The notes: a model not told the origin generated them from the sequence alone. DNA of 64,000 bases from Rheinheimera nanhaiensis E407-8 (GCF_000296695.1 NZ_BAFK01000018.1:16616-80615), one strand, 5' to 3'; shown: positions 51,498 through 60,238, counted from the first letter of the stretch. Numbers and translations are program-made.

Positions 51498-51526
51498 TGG
51501 AATAAGCTTCAGCGCTGAGCCGTTAT
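51498..51526 (+). promoter_or_regulatory. Candidate autoregulated ECF sigma promoter
   Basis: GGAATAA (51498-51504), 15 bases, CGTTATC (51520-51526), 27 bases before the sigma-factor ATG. It is identical in both heptamers and spacing to the site at 48474-48502. Autoregulation is usual for ECF sigma factors. Confidence 0.75.
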
Positions 51527-51553
51527 CAGGGTAAACAGGAGTATAACCTAACC

Positions 51554-52039
51554 ATGAAAACCGAACTTAAGCTTTTACTGCCCGCCCTGCGCCGCTTCGC
51601 ATATTCGCTGACCGGCAGCATGGCCGACGCCGATGACTTACTGCAGAACACAGTGCTGCGGTTGTTAAACTCACCCCCTGCTGCCGGTGTGCCCTTAGCC
51701 CAGTGGGCGTTTAAAATTTGCCGCAACCTGTGGATAGACGACTACCGGGCACAAAAAGTGCGGCACAATGCTACGCTACAGGCTGAATTACAACAGGAAA
51801 ACTTCAGTGATGGCGAGCTGGACATGCTGAATCAGATCCAACTGGATGAAGTTAACAGCGCAATGAATACCTTGCCAGACGAGCAGCGCGAAGTTTTATC
51901 GCTGGTGGCGGTGCAGGGGCTCAGTTATCAGGAAGCCGCCAGCGTGCTGGCGATACCCGCTGGTACTATTATGAGCCGGCTGGCACGGGCGCGCGCAGCC
52001 ATGGTAACTGCCCTTAAGCTAAACGGAGGTCTGGCATGA
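51554..52039 (+). CDS. ECF-type RNA polymerase sigma factor
   Basis: The 161-residue protein has region 2 (LRRFAYSLTGSMADADDLLQNTVLRLLN, residues 12-39, and WAFKICRNLWIDDYR) and region 4 (LPDEQREVLSLVAVQGLSYQEAASVLAIPAGTIMSRLARARAAM, near 109-152) and nothing else, the ECF layout. It directs RNA polymerase to special promoters, probably those of the form GGAATAA-N15-CGTTATC seen upstream of itself and of 48537. Its stop overlaps the anti-sigma start by ATGA. Confidence 0.93.
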   Translation: MKTELKLLLPALRRFAYSLTGSMADADDLLQNTVLRLLNSPPAAGVPLAQWAFKICRNLWIDDYRAQKVRHNATLQAELQQENFSDGELDMLNQIQLDEVNSAMNTLPDEQREVLSLVAVQGLSYQEAASVLAIPAGTIMSRLARARAAMVTALKLNGGLA

Positions 52040-52749
52040 AACCTACTGATGAAGCACTGTCGGCGTTTCTGGATGCACAACTAAACCCCGAGCAAATGGA
52101 CAGCCTGCGCCAGCAACTGGCCGAAGACGAGCAACTGACCGAACGGCTGGCTGATTTAGCCATGGTCGACAGTCTGGTGCAGCAATACTACGCCCAGATT
52201 GACCAGCAGCCGATGCCAGCAGCAGTGCTGCAACTGTTGCAAGACGAACAGCCCCCCGTGGCGACGGTAATTGCTTTTCCCTGGTGGCGCCGGGCGCAGC
52301 AACAACTGCAACAGCATGCGGCGGCCGTGGCGTGTATCGCGCTAGTCGCCGGTTACGGCGTGTCACAACTGAGCGGGCCAGCCCAACCGGTGCTTGCTGG
52401 CGTAAGTACTGACGTTGTTAAGTTACTAAATAGTGCCGCCAGCGGCCACAGCTACCCGCTGGCCGAGCAACAATTAACACCGCGGTTAAGTTTTACCAAC
52501 CAGCAAGGCAACTTTTGCCGGCAGTATGGTTTGCAGTCAGCCTCTGGTCGCAGTGAGCACATTGCCTGTCGCAGCAACGGAACCTGGCAACAACACGCCA
52601 GCCTGAGCCTGCCAGGGGCGGCACATGCGGCAGCGTACCAAACGGCCAGCGGCGGCAGCCTGCTAGACAGTGTACTGGACAGCATGATGGCTGGCCCGCC
52701 ACTAAATGCAGCAGCCGAACAGGCTTATTTACACGGTAAATCTGACTAA
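52036..52749 (+). CDS. Anti-sigma factor
   Basis: The 237-residue protein begins with an RseA-like sigma-binding segment (DEALSAFLDAQLNPEQMDSLRQQLAEDEQLTERL, residues 4-37), followed by a moderately hydrophobic segment (HAAAVACIALVAGYGVSQLSG, near 95-115) that may span the membrane, and a periplasmic part with CRQYGLQSASGRSEHIACRS containing two Cys. Coupling to the sigma gene by ATGA supports the role. No zinc-binding HxxxCxxC motif is present. The inducing signal is unknown. Confidence 0.82.
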   Translation: MKPTDEALSAFLDAQLNPEQMDSLRQQLAEDEQLTERLADLAMVDSLVQQYYAQIDQQPMPAAVLQLLQDEQPPVATVIAFPWWRRAQQQLQQHAAAVACIALVAGYGVSQLSGPAQPVLAGVSTDVVKLLNSAASGHSYPLAEQQLTPRLSFTNQQGNFCRQYGLQSASGRSEHIACRSNGTWQQHASLSLPGAAHAAAYQTASGGSLLDSVLDSMMAGPPLNAAAEQAYLHGKSD

Positions 52750-52769
52750 CGCACACCGGAGGTACCACT

Positions 52770-53258
52770 ATGCGTATTTTTTCTATTAGCCCTGTGCTGT
52801 TGTTCGCAACCATGCTGGTGGCCTGCAGTGGCCAGCCCGATTACCGAGCGGCCAATGGTAACAGTTACGGCTACAGTGAGCAGAAAATCAGTGACACCTA
52901 TTACCGGGTAACATTCAAAGCCCGCGGTGGTGACAGCGACCAGGCCAGAGCCTACGCGCTGCGCCGGGCGGCGGAGATCACCGATGCTCAGGGCTATGAT
53001 TGGTTTGTTGTGGTGGACAAAGAAACGCTGATTGCACGCCAGCAAGACGACCGCAGCCATCTTGGCGCCGGCTATCAGCAAACCACGGTGCAGGACTGCT
53101 CACTGTTAACCTGCCGCAGCCAAACCCTAACCAGACCACAGTATAACGTTGGTATTCACGGAGGCGGCCGCGAGCACGTAGAAGCCGTACTGGAGATCCG
53201 TTTAGGTAAAGGTGTTATGCCGGACAGCGCTAACGTTTACCCCGTTAACAGCCAGTGA
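52770..53258 (+). CDS. CC0125/CC1285-family lipoprotein
   Basis: The 162-residue product has a lipobox (LVACSG, Cys20) and the pattern of the CC0125/CC1285 lipoproteins: YGYSEQKISDTYYRVTFKARGGDSDQARAYALRRAAEITDAQGYDWFVVVD. It begins 21 bases after the anti-sigma gene and is the third gene of the sigma operon. It could sense or relay an envelope signal. The role is not known for the family. Confidence 0.84.
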   Translation: MRIFSISPVLLFATMLVACSGQPDYRAANGNSYGYSEQKISDTYYRVTFKARGGDSDQARAYALRRAAEITDAQGYDWFVVVDKETLIARQQDDRSHLGAGYQQTTVQDCSLLTCRSQTLTRPQYNVGIHGGGREHVEAVLEIRLGKGVMPDSANVYPVNSQ

Positions 53259-53265
53259 CAACAAA

Positions 53266-53297
53266 AAACCGGCGGCCCGGGGAGGAACTGCCGGTTT
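53266..53297 (-). terminator. Terminator between convergent sigma operon and TonB receptor
   Basis: AAACCGGC (53266-53273) and GCCGGTTT (53290-53297) pair around a 16-base G/C-rich loop. On the minus strand the stem is followed by TTTTTTGTTG, so it mainly serves the receptor gene; a shorter T-run allows weak use from the plus strand. Confidence 0.8.
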
Positions 53298-53343
53298 GCT
53301 AAAGCTGTACTACTACAGCAGGCTGCAGTAGGAGCTGTCTGGC

Positions 53344-55986
53344 TTAGAACTTTTGTTCGATACGCAGGAACACCGTGCGGCCCAATACGTCGTACAAGCC
53401 GGTGTACACATCACGGTAGCCGACAAAGCCGTCGTACCAGGTCGGCGACTTTTTATCAAAGGCGTTGTTCAGGCCCAGTGTGATACTGCCGTTATAGTCG
53501 TGGCTATAAGACAGCTGCACGTTGTGCTTCACATAGCCTGGAATATCGGCCAGGTAGTTGGTACCCCAAACGTCATTGCCCGACGCCTGATCGCCAATGT
53601 AGTAAGTAGTCCAGGCTGCGCCCCATTTATTTTGCGACCAGCTTACGCCTAAATTACCGCGTAAGTCCGGGTAATCCTGCAGACCAGCGTAATCGATGGC
53701 TTCTGCATCCGGCGCCGACTGTGACACATAGTCTTTCACGTAGGTCAGTTCACCTTTAAAAGTGAAATCACCGTAGTTGGTCGCCAGCTTATAAGCCGTT
53801 TTGAAGTCATAACCTGAGGTCGTCAGGCCGGCGATGTTTTGATCAAAACTGTAGATGGTTTCAATTTTGCCACTGTCATCGCGGATAATGGCCGGGTGAT
53901 TGCCAGCGCCTAAATCCTGTTCTTCGCTTAACAGACGCGCCACGCTGATAGAGCCGATTTTGTTATCCAGCTTCACTTTGTAGTACGACACTTCGGCAGA
54001 CCAGTCGTCGGTGATGTTCCATACCGCGCCCAGCGTTAGCGATTCGCCATCTTCCGGCTTAAGATCCGGGTTACCACCAAACCAGGTGCGGTGCTGCTGC
54101 GAGCCGTTCGGGTTACAGTACACTGCATCGGCACCGGCATTACCCTGGGTGTCACACCACAGCGTATCATAGGCTTTTTCAAAGCTCAGCGCCTGAGTAG
54201 AGAACATTTCGCCCATGTTGGGTGCGCGGAACGACTCACCCCAGCTGGCACGCACTAACAGGCTGTCCAGCGGACGCCAGGCCACGCCTACCTGAGGTGC
54301 GACGTTGTCAAACTTACCGCTGACAAAGTTAGCACCAACATCACCTGATTGATCATATTCGTCATAACGCAGTGCAGTGTTAATATCGATATTGCCCGGC
54401 AGCGCAAATTGTAACTCGGCGTACATCGAAGTACGGTCACGGGTGGCAAAGACGTCGTCACCGCCTGAGCCGCCGGAAACACGGCCAGAAGCCGATTGCG
54501 GATCGCTTTGCTGGGTAAAGTCGACCGTTTCAAACTCGGCACCGACCACACCGGCAATAGTGACCAGCTGGTTCTCAAACAGCAGGGTGGACACTACTGC
54601 ATCAATCTGCTCGCTCTCATACTCGGCGCTGTATAAACCAGTGTGCGCGGCTTTGCCGTAGAAGCCTGCCATCATCGCATCCCAGTCGCTGATGCTCATG
54701 CCACTGGTGTTGAAAATATCGTACTCGCCGCTGTCGATCAGCGTTTGTACGATGTCATCATTCACCAGGTTAAAGTTAAACGAGTTGGTTTTTGACCGGC
54801 TCAGCTGGGCGTTCACTTCCCAGTCGATACCGTTCGCCACGTCTACAAAGCCCACCAGACCGCCGAAGAAGTCGATATTGCTAATCTCAGTGCGGGTATC
54901 ACGGGCGCCAATTTGCGCTGAACGCATACGCAGGCTCAACGCTTCGCCCACCGGGTTAAACGGGTTGTCAGCCGCCATTACCGGGTAGTTGGTCGATACC
55001 GGAGTGCCGGCATAACGGCTGTCGGTTTTGGCAAAAGAGGCGCTGGCGCGGCCACGGAACTGAATATCGTCGGTCAACGCGTAGTTAAAGTTACTTAGCA
55101 GTGAGTTTTGCTCTACGTCACCAAACAGTTTAGTCACCATGCCGTGGTTATAACCACACTGGGCACCGTCGCCCAGCACCACAGTGTTTTCTACCGTGCC
55201 GCACATCTCATCGTTAAAGTACCAGCTGCCATTTGGCCGCACACCGTTAGGCACTGAGCTAAAGCCCGAGTAATCACCATAAGTGGCATCGTCCATCGCC
55301 CAGATATCACGGTCCATTACCGCGTCAGTTTTGTAGTGCTCAAACGTCAGCATCAGGTTGCCTTTGTTTGAGGTAAAGCCGCTGGTGACCGAGAAGCGGT
55401 TGCTGTCACCACCTTCTTCACTTGGCCGCTCGGTGTCGTAGCTTAGCGCCACGCCGTCAAAATCTTTTTTGGTGATAATGTTAATAACACCGGCTACTGC
55501 GTCAGAGCCGTATACGGCTGAGGCGCCTTCGCGCAGAATTTCAATGCGCTCGACAATGGCCATTGGAATACGTGAGGTATCGGCAGAGGCGCCGGCGCTG
55601 GAGCTGGTGCCCGGCATACGGCGACCATCTAACAATACCAGCGTGTAGTAAGACTCCAGGCCGCGCATCTGTACGCTGCTGGTAGCGCTGGCGCCAGAGC
55701 CGTAGCCCGACATACCACGCCATGAGCCAAAGCTGTTGACTGAAGTGTTGTTCAGTACATCGGCCACGGTGGCCTCACCGGATAACTGAATATCGGCGGC
55801 GGTAATTACCGTTACCGGGGATGAGGTTTCCATATCAATTTGCTTGATACGAGACCCTGTTACTTCAATGCGCTCTACTTTAGCTTCTTCGGTTTCTGCG
55901 GCGTGCGCCGCTGATAAACCGGTAAGTGCCAGTGGTGTGGCCAACAAAGCGCTGCGCACTGCGTTATATAAAGATGTGGTTTTCAT
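53344..55986 (-). CDS. TonB-dependent receptor
   Basis: The 880-residue protein has a signal peptide (to AHAAE), the motif VERIEVTGSRIKQIDMETSSPVTVI, a plug (TVADVLNNTSVNSFGS, RIEILREGASAVYGSDAVAGVINIIT) and a barrel ending GRTVFLRIEQKF with terminal Phe. The GSRIK...SPVxV pattern is common in receptors for oligosaccharides or peptides in Alteromonadales-like bacteria; ligand unknown. It differs clearly from the receptor at 38246. A LytTR regulator is divergent on the other side of a 314-base gap and could control it. Confidence 0.92.
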   Translation of the reverse strand: MKTTSLYNAVRSALLATPLALTGLSAAHAAETEEAKVERIEVTGSRIKQIDMETSSPVTVITAADIQLSGEATVADVLNNTSVNSFGSWRGMSGYGSGASATSSVQMRGLESYYTLVLLDGRRMPGTSSSAGASADTSRIPMAIVERIEILREGASAVYGSDAVAGVINIITKKDFDGVALSYDTERPSEEGGDSNRFSVTSGFTSNKGNLMLTFEHYKTDAVMDRDIWAMDDATYGDYSGFSSVPNGVRPNGSWYFNDEMCGTVENTVVLGDGAQCGYNHGMVTKLFGDVEQNSLLSNFNYALTDDIQFRGRASASFAKTDSRYAGTPVSTNYPVMAADNPFNPVGEALSLRMRSAQIGARDTRTEISNIDFFGGLVGFVDVANGIDWEVNAQLSRSKTNSFNFNLVNDDIVQTLIDSGEYDIFNTSGMSISDWDAMMAGFYGKAAHTGLYSAEYESEQIDAVVSTLLFENQLVTIAGVVGAEFETVDFTQQSDPQSASGRVSGGSGGDDVFATRDRTSMYAELQFALPGNIDINTALRYDEYDQSGDVGANFVSGKFDNVAPQVGVAWRPLDSLLVRASWGESFRAPNMGEMFSTQALSFEKAYDTLWCDTQGNAGADAVYCNPNGSQQHRTWFGGNPDLKPEDGESLTLGAVWNITDDWSAEVSYYKVKLDNKIGSISVARLLSEEQDLGAGNHPAIIRDDSGKIETIYSFDQNIAGLTTSGYDFKTAYKLATNYGDFTFKGELTYVKDYVSQSAPDAEAIDYAGLQDYPDLRGNLGVSWSQNKWGAAWTTYYIGDQASGNDVWGTNYLADIPGYVKHNVQLSYSHDYNGSITLGLNNAFDKKSPTWYDGFVGYRDVYTGLYDVLGRTVFLRIEQKF

Positions 55987-56002
55987 GTTACTCCCTCTGG
56001 TG

Positions 56003-56016
56003 GCAGGTTAACCTGC
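56003..56016. promoter_or_regulatory. 14-bp palindrome in the receptor-LytTR intergenic region
   Basis: The 314 bases between the TonB receptor gene and the LytTR regulator gene hold the two divergent promoters. The only striking element is the perfect palindrome GCAGGTTAACCTGC, 17 bases upstream of the receptor ATG, within its presumed leader. It may be an operator or an RNA hairpin. I see nothing else recognisable there. Confidence 0.4.
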
Positions 56017-56300
56017 GCGGTTTTCGTTCTAATGGTTTTTCGCCAGCCGAAACTAATGGCGTTACCAGAGCGATACCAGCACTAAGCCACTAAAGCGGGG
56101 CACGGTGTGACTAACGGAGGGATTAGCGCCACGGCAGTAAAAATGCGGGTTTTACCCATTCTGCCAACGGCCGGAAATACGGGTTTAACGCTATACATCC
56201 ATGGCTGTATTTTTATTACACTGCGGCTATCAGTAGTAACAAGCGCGCAATTCTTTCCCGGCCTAACCGGCAAATAGCCGCTGTTTAAAGTAGAAGCACC

Positions 56301-57032
56301 ATGAAATTACGTTGTTTAATTGCCGACGATGAACCGCTGGCCCGCGCCGGCATCAAGCATTTGTTAAGCAGCCAGCCCCAATTTGAGGTGATTGCCGACA
56401 CCGGCAACGGCCAGGACGCGCTACGTTTGGCCAGGCTGCATCAGCCGGATATTATCTTTCTGGATATTCAAATGCCGGGGCTGGACGGCCTCAGTGTGCT
56501 TAAACAGCTGGCCAGCAAGCCGGCAGTGATTTTTTGCAGTGCCTATGCCGAGCATGCCGTCACCGCCTTTGAGTTAAGCGCGGCGGATTACCTGCTAAAA
56601 CCTTACAGCGCCGAGCGCTTTCAGCAGGCACTGTTTAAAGCCTGTGGCAAAATTATTAACCACTTAAGCGCGCCGGTAAGCAGCACAGCTTATGCCGACC
56701 GGCTTACCATTCGCGATCCGGGCCGGTTACGCATAGTGGATGTCAGTGACATTAGCTGGATCGGCAGCGCCGGTAACTATGTTGATATTCACCTGTATTC
56801 GCAAAGCAAAAGCCTGCTGCTGCGCGATACCATGACAGCGATCGAGAAAAAGCTCGACCCGGCGCAGTTTGCCCGCATTCACCGCTCGGCCATAGTGCGC
56901 AAAAGCGATATTGTCGAGCTGCGCCCCGGCGATAAGGGCGATGCCGAAGTGATCTTAAAAAATGGCGCCAGCCTGACCCTGTCGCGCCGCCACCGCGCCG
57001 CCCTGGCCGAGCTGTTTGGCCAGTTAAACTAA
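56301..57032 (+). CDS. LytTR-family response regulator
   Basis: The 243-residue protein has a receiver domain (CLIADDEPLARAGI; phosphate-accepting Asp in IIFLDIQMPGLDGL near residue 54) and a LytTR DNA-binding domain (about 140-243: ISWIGSAGNYVDIHLYS, FARIHRSAIVRKSDIVEL, LTLSRRHRAAL). It controls transcription when phosphorylated. No histidine kinase gene is adjacent in the window, so it is an orphan here. The divergent TonB receptor is a possible target. Confidence 0.91.
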   Translation: MKLRCLIADDEPLARAGIKHLLSSQPQFEVIADTGNGQDALRLARLHQPDIIFLDIQMPGLDGLSVLKQLASKPAVIFCSAYAEHAVTAFELSAADYLLKPYSAERFQQALFKACGKIINHLSAPVSSTAYADRLTIRDPGRLRIVDVSDISWIGSAGNYVDIHLYSQSKSLLLRDTMTAIEKKLDPAQFARIHRSAIVRKSDIVELRPGDKGDAEVILKNGASLTLSRRHRAALAELFGQLN

Positions 57033-57121
57033 ACAAGCACCGAAGCCGTTACTTTGCATGGCAACAAAGCTTGCTATACTGGCGCCTTGTTTGGTCACCA
57101 TACTGGTTTGGAAACACACGC

Positions 57122-57829
57122 ATGACAACACCGCAGCAAAGCGCACCGGCGAAGAAAAAGTCTGGCCTTTTACCTAATCTGATCATTAACGTGGTAATAC
57201 CGGCGCTTATTCTAAGTAAGTTAAGCGGCGAAGACGCATTAGGCCCGGTGTGGGTCGTGGTGGTGGCGCTGGCGTTTCCGCTGCTGTTTGGCATTTGGGA
57301 GCTAAAACAGCACGGCAAGGTAAACTTTTTCTCGGTACTGGGCATTATCAGCGTGCTGCTAACCGGCGGCATTAGCCTGCTGCAACTGCCGCCGTCGTAC
57401 ATAGCCATTAAAGAAGCGTTGGTGCCGGCACTGATTGGCATTGTCGTGCTGGTTAGCCAATACACACCCTACCCGCTGGTAAAAAAACTGCTGATTAACC
57501 CCGAGCTGCTGGATATGCCCAAATTAGAGCTGGCACTAAGCGCAAAACACAACCTGGCCGAATTTGACCGCCGTATGGGCAAGGCCGGCTATGTGGTAGC
57601 GGCATCGTTTTTCTTATCGTCGCTGCTTAACTATATTCTGGCCAAGGCCATCGTCGTCAGCCCGCCCGGCACCACTGCCTACGCCGAAGAGCTCGGCCGC
57701 ATGACCTGGCTTAGCTACCCGGTAATAGTGGTGCCCACCATGATCATGCTGATGGGCGCCATTATTTATATGTTTAAGCAAATTGGCCGGCTTACCGGCC
57801 AACCGCTGGAAGATTTTATTCTGCAGTAG
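57122..57829 (+). CDS. VC0807-type integral membrane protein
   Basis: The 235-residue protein (ATG 57122; frame open from 57071) has about six membrane segments and the family-like N-terminus LLPNLIINVVIPALILSKLSGEDALGP. It resembles VC0807-family proteins, whose function is unknown. A conserved-looking cytoplasmic stretch LSAKHNLAEFDRRMGKAGY lies in the centre. It converges on the sodium channel gene with a 14-base overlap. Confidence 0.75.
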   Translation: MTTPQQSAPAKKKSGLLPNLIINVVIPALILSKLSGEDALGPVWVVVVALAFPLLFGIWELKQHGKVNFFSVLGIISVLLTGGISLLQLPPSYIAIKEALVPALIGIVVLVSQYTPYPLVKKLLINPELLDMPKLELALSAKHNLAEFDRRMGKAGYVVAASFFLSSLLNYILAKAIVVSPPGTTAYAEELGRMTWLSYPVIVVPTMIMLMGAIIYMFKQIGRLTGQPLEDFILQ

Positions 57830-58652
57830 GTTTGTTAAGCATGGCACGCAGCTGCACCAGCTCTTGCTGCAGCTGCTGCATCTGGCTTAGCAGTTGCTGC
57901 TGGGTTGCAACGTCGGCCGCATGCTCGGCTTTATGCTCTTCATCGTGCATGCTTTGCACTGCATTCACAATAACGGCAATAAATAAATTCAGCATGGTAA
58001 AGGTGGCAATAAGAATAAAGGGCACAAAAAACGCCCAGGCGTAAGGGAATTGCTCCATCACCGGCCGCGCTATACCCATAGACCAGCTTTCCAGCGTCAT
58101 CACCTGAAACAGCGTATACAGCGATGCGCCTAAACTGCCAAACCAGTCTGGAAACGCCTGCCCAAACAGCTTGGTTACCATCACCGCCGCCACGTAATAA
58201 ATAAGCGCCAGCACCATGGCAATAGACAACATGCCGTTAAGCGACTGAATAAGGGCGCCGACAATTTTGCGCATTGACGGCACAAAAGTAAGCACCCTAA
58301 GTACGCGCAGCACCCGAAGGGCCCGCAGCACCGCAAAAGGCCCGCTGGCCGGCACCAGCGCTATGCCCACTACGATAAAGTCGAACACACTCCAGCCGTC
58401 TTTAAAAAACGCCAGCCGGTGCACAAACAACCGAATAGCAATTTCCAGCACAAACACCGCCAGTATGGCTTTATCCAGCGTGAGCAAATAGCCGCCTATG
58501 GCAGCCATTACACCGGGCATAGTTTCCATGCCCAAAATCACCGCGTTAATTAAAATCAGCGCCAGCAACACACGCTGCACGGTGTTGTGCTCAATAAACT
58601 GCTTTAACCGCGCCCGCAAGGTTGGTGCGCTGACCAGGGCATTACTACTCAT
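57816..58652 (-). CDS. Bacterial voltage-gated sodium channel (NaChBac/NavAb type)
   Basis: The 278-residue protein is a single six-helix domain: S1-S3 (about 28-100), S4 voltage sensor with Arg at 110, 113, 116 and 119 (LRALRVLRVLRVL), and S5-pore-S6 with the selectivity filter TLESWSMG at 186-193, the same as in NavAb. A C-terminal Gln-rich coiled coil (about 246-272) would drive tetramer formation. It conducts Na+ and may serve pH, motility or chemotaxis responses in marine or alkaline habitats. Confidence 0.94.
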   Translation of the reverse strand: MSSNALVSAPTLRARLKQFIEHNTVQRVLLALILINAVILGMETMPGVMAAIGGYLLTLDKAILAVFVLEIAIRLFVHRLAFFKDGWSVFDFIVVGIALVPASGPFAVLRALRVLRVLRVLTFVPSMRKIVGALIQSLNGMLSIAMVLALIYYVAAVMVTKLFGQAFPDWFGSLGASLYTLFQVMTLESWSMGIARPVMEQFPYAWAFFVPFILIATFTMLNLFIAVIVNAVQSMHDEEHKAEHAADVATQQQLLSQMQQLQQELVQLRAMLNKPTAE

Positions 58653-58745
58653 AAAACGACCTTAAGCAAAGTGGCTGAAATTGGCGCTATTGTATGCTAG
58701 CGGCACAAGCCGTCAATGGCTTTGCTGTGGCGATAGGCAAAGGCG

Positions 58746-59711
58746 TTACAGCAGCTGCGACAACGGGCTTTTTACCCCGGCAGCACCACGGTTTAATACG
58801 TGGGTATAAATTTGCGTGGTACGCACATCGGTATGGCCCAGCTGCTCCTGCACCGTGCGGATATCGGCACCGGATTCCAGTAAATGCGTGGCGAAACTGT
58901 GGCGCAGCGTGTGGCAGGTAACATTTTTGCTGATACCGGCCTTTTTTGCGGCAATTTTTATTTCGCGCCTAACGCAACTTTCGTCCAGGTGGTGGCGGCG
59001 CAATAGCTTAGAATCCGGATCGACACTTAACTGCATTGACGGAAACAAATAATGCCAGCCCAGCTCTTTGGGTGCATTGGGGTACTTACGTGCCAACGCA
59101 TAAGGCAACCAGACCCCGCCATAATCAGGGTTTGCCAAATCGGCCTGAAAATATTGCAACACAAACTGCGTTTGCTGTTTAAGTGAGGTCACTAATTCTG
59201 CGGCCAAAGTCGTGCGGCGGTTTTTATTGCCCTTACCCTGCCACACCATGACCGACAGGTAGTCGTAGTCAATATCATGCACACGCAACCTAACCGCCTC
59301 CATCAGCCGCAACCCACTACCGTACATTAGCTGCGCCAGCAGCTTATAGCGCGGTTCAATAACCCTTAGCAGGGCAAAAACTTCGCTGCGGGTGAGCACT
59401 ACCGGTAACTTAGGCGAAAGCTGCGAGCGATTAAAGTTTAGGTTTAAAGACAACGGCTTTTGCAGAACGGCTTTATACAAAAAGCTCAGCGCATTAAGCG
59501 CCGACGCCTGGGTGCGTGGTGCAACATTACGCTGGTTGGTTAAATACGATAAAAAGCGCTCGACATCCTGCTCGGTTAACTGTGCCGGATGCTGTTTTTT
59601 GTTAAACAGGATATACATCTTTATCCAGTACACATAACCATCCACCGTTCGCTTGGCATAACGGCGGGCATACATAAACTCAGCGATATACTGCAAAAAC
59701 GGCGACGCCAT
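58746..59711 (-). CDS. intI: Integron integrase IntI
   Basis: The 321-residue tyrosine recombinase has R135 (GSGLRLMEA), H267/R270 (CHTLRHSFATHLLESGADIRT), H293 (QLGHTDVRTTQIYTHV) and nucleophile Y302. The extra segment between about 198 and 245 (GVWLPYALARKYPNAPKELGWHYLFPS) is unique to integron integrases. It inserts and excises cassettes at attI and attC sites. AAGGGGAG lies 4 bases before the ATG. A LexA-like box 25 bases upstream implies SOS control. The gene is full length, so probably active. Confidence 0.96.
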   Translation of the reverse strand: MASPFLQYIAEFMYARRYAKRTVDGYVYWIKMYILFNKKQHPAQLTEQDVERFLSYLTNQRNVAPRTQASALNALSFLYKAVLQKPLSLNLNFNRSQLSPKLPVVLTRSEVFALLRVIEPRYKLLAQLMYGSGLRLMEAVRLRVHDIDYDYLSVMVWQGKGNKNRRTTLAAELVTSLKQQTQFVLQYFQADLANPDYGGVWLPYALARKYPNAPKELGWHYLFPSMQLSVDPDSKLLRRHHLDESCVRREIKIAAKKAGISKNVTCHTLRHSFATHLLESGADIRTVQEQLGHTDVRTTQIYTHVLNRGAAGVKSPLSQLL

Positions 59712-59736
59712 AACACTCCCCTTAAAACAAATTTAC

Positions 59737-59752
59737 GTGTACATATATACAG
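59737..59752 (-). promoter_or_regulatory. LexA (SOS) box upstream of intI
   Basis: On the minus strand the 16-mer reads CTGTATATATGTACAC, which agrees with the E. coli consensus CTGTATATATATACAG at 14 of 16 positions. It lies 25 bases upstream of the intI ATG. SOS control of integron integrases by LexA is established in Vibrio and class 1 integrons. Confidence 0.82.
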
Positions 59753-59945
59753 TAGTTGGTAAATTTATTGTAAGCAAATTAATCGCGAGGTCTAAACCCG
59801 CTTTCTACACACACCGACAGGCAAACCGTTAAAATTCTGTTGATTTGGGTAGGGTTATTGGATAGTTTGTTGCCAATTATTAAAGATAGAAGGGAGCAAG
59901 CACTGCGTGAAAGCGTGCTTGCTCCAATTTATTAAGCTGTTATAT
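59753..59945 (+). other. attI region with crossover at 59939/59940
   Basis: The first cassette begins at T59940 within GTTATAT (59939-59945), so the primary recombination site lies here, between intI and the first cassette. This placement is deduced from the match of cassette 1's R'' (ATATAAC). Binding sites for IntI and the cassette promoter should also lie here; I could not identify a convincing promoter. Confidence 0.8.
59893..59925. repeat. Perfect hairpin beside the attI insertion point
   Basis: GGAGCAAGCAC (59893-59903) and GTGCTTGCTCC (59915-59925) are perfectly complementary around an 11-base loop. The arm ends 14 bases before the crossover point (G59939/T59940). The role is unknown. 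Confidence 0.6.
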
Positions 59946-59959
59946 GCTAATGGTGATGC

Positions 59960-60232
59960 ATGAAGCGTAGATGTCCCAAATGCAAACAAGCAACGGTAAG
60001 CGTGTGGGGGCTAATGGGATTCGTTGGTTCCAAATGCAACTCGTGCAATATCAAAGTCAAAGCACATTGGCTGCTTGCTACTTTGTTATTCATGGTTGGA
60101 TTTTTTTTATTATTGCTTCTAACAATTTGGTCCACTAGTGAATATGGCGCAATTGGCTTATTTGTTAGCTTGTGTATCTGGTTTTGTTTTGACTTAACTT
60201 ATGCGGTCATTGTGCCTTTAGAGCAAGTTTAA
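59960..60232 (+). CDS. Cassette 1: zinc-ribbon plus two-helix membrane protein
   Basis: Cassette 1 spans 59940-60317. Its 90-residue product has two Cys pairs (CPKC at 5-8 and CNSC near 26-29), the form of a small zinc ribbon, followed by two hydrophobic helices (LLATLLFMVGFFLLLLLTIW and AIGLFVSLCIWFCFDLTYAVIV). Similar small proteins are frequent in Vibrio-type cassette arrays. Function unknown. As the first cassette it is the one most likely to be expressed from an attI-side promoter. Confidence 0.8.
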   Translation: MKRRCPKCKQATVSVWGLMGFVGSKCNSCNIKVKAHWLLATLLFMVGFFLLLLLTIWSTSEYGAIGLFVSLCIWFCFDLTYAVIVPLEQV

Positions 60233-60238
60233 TGTCGC

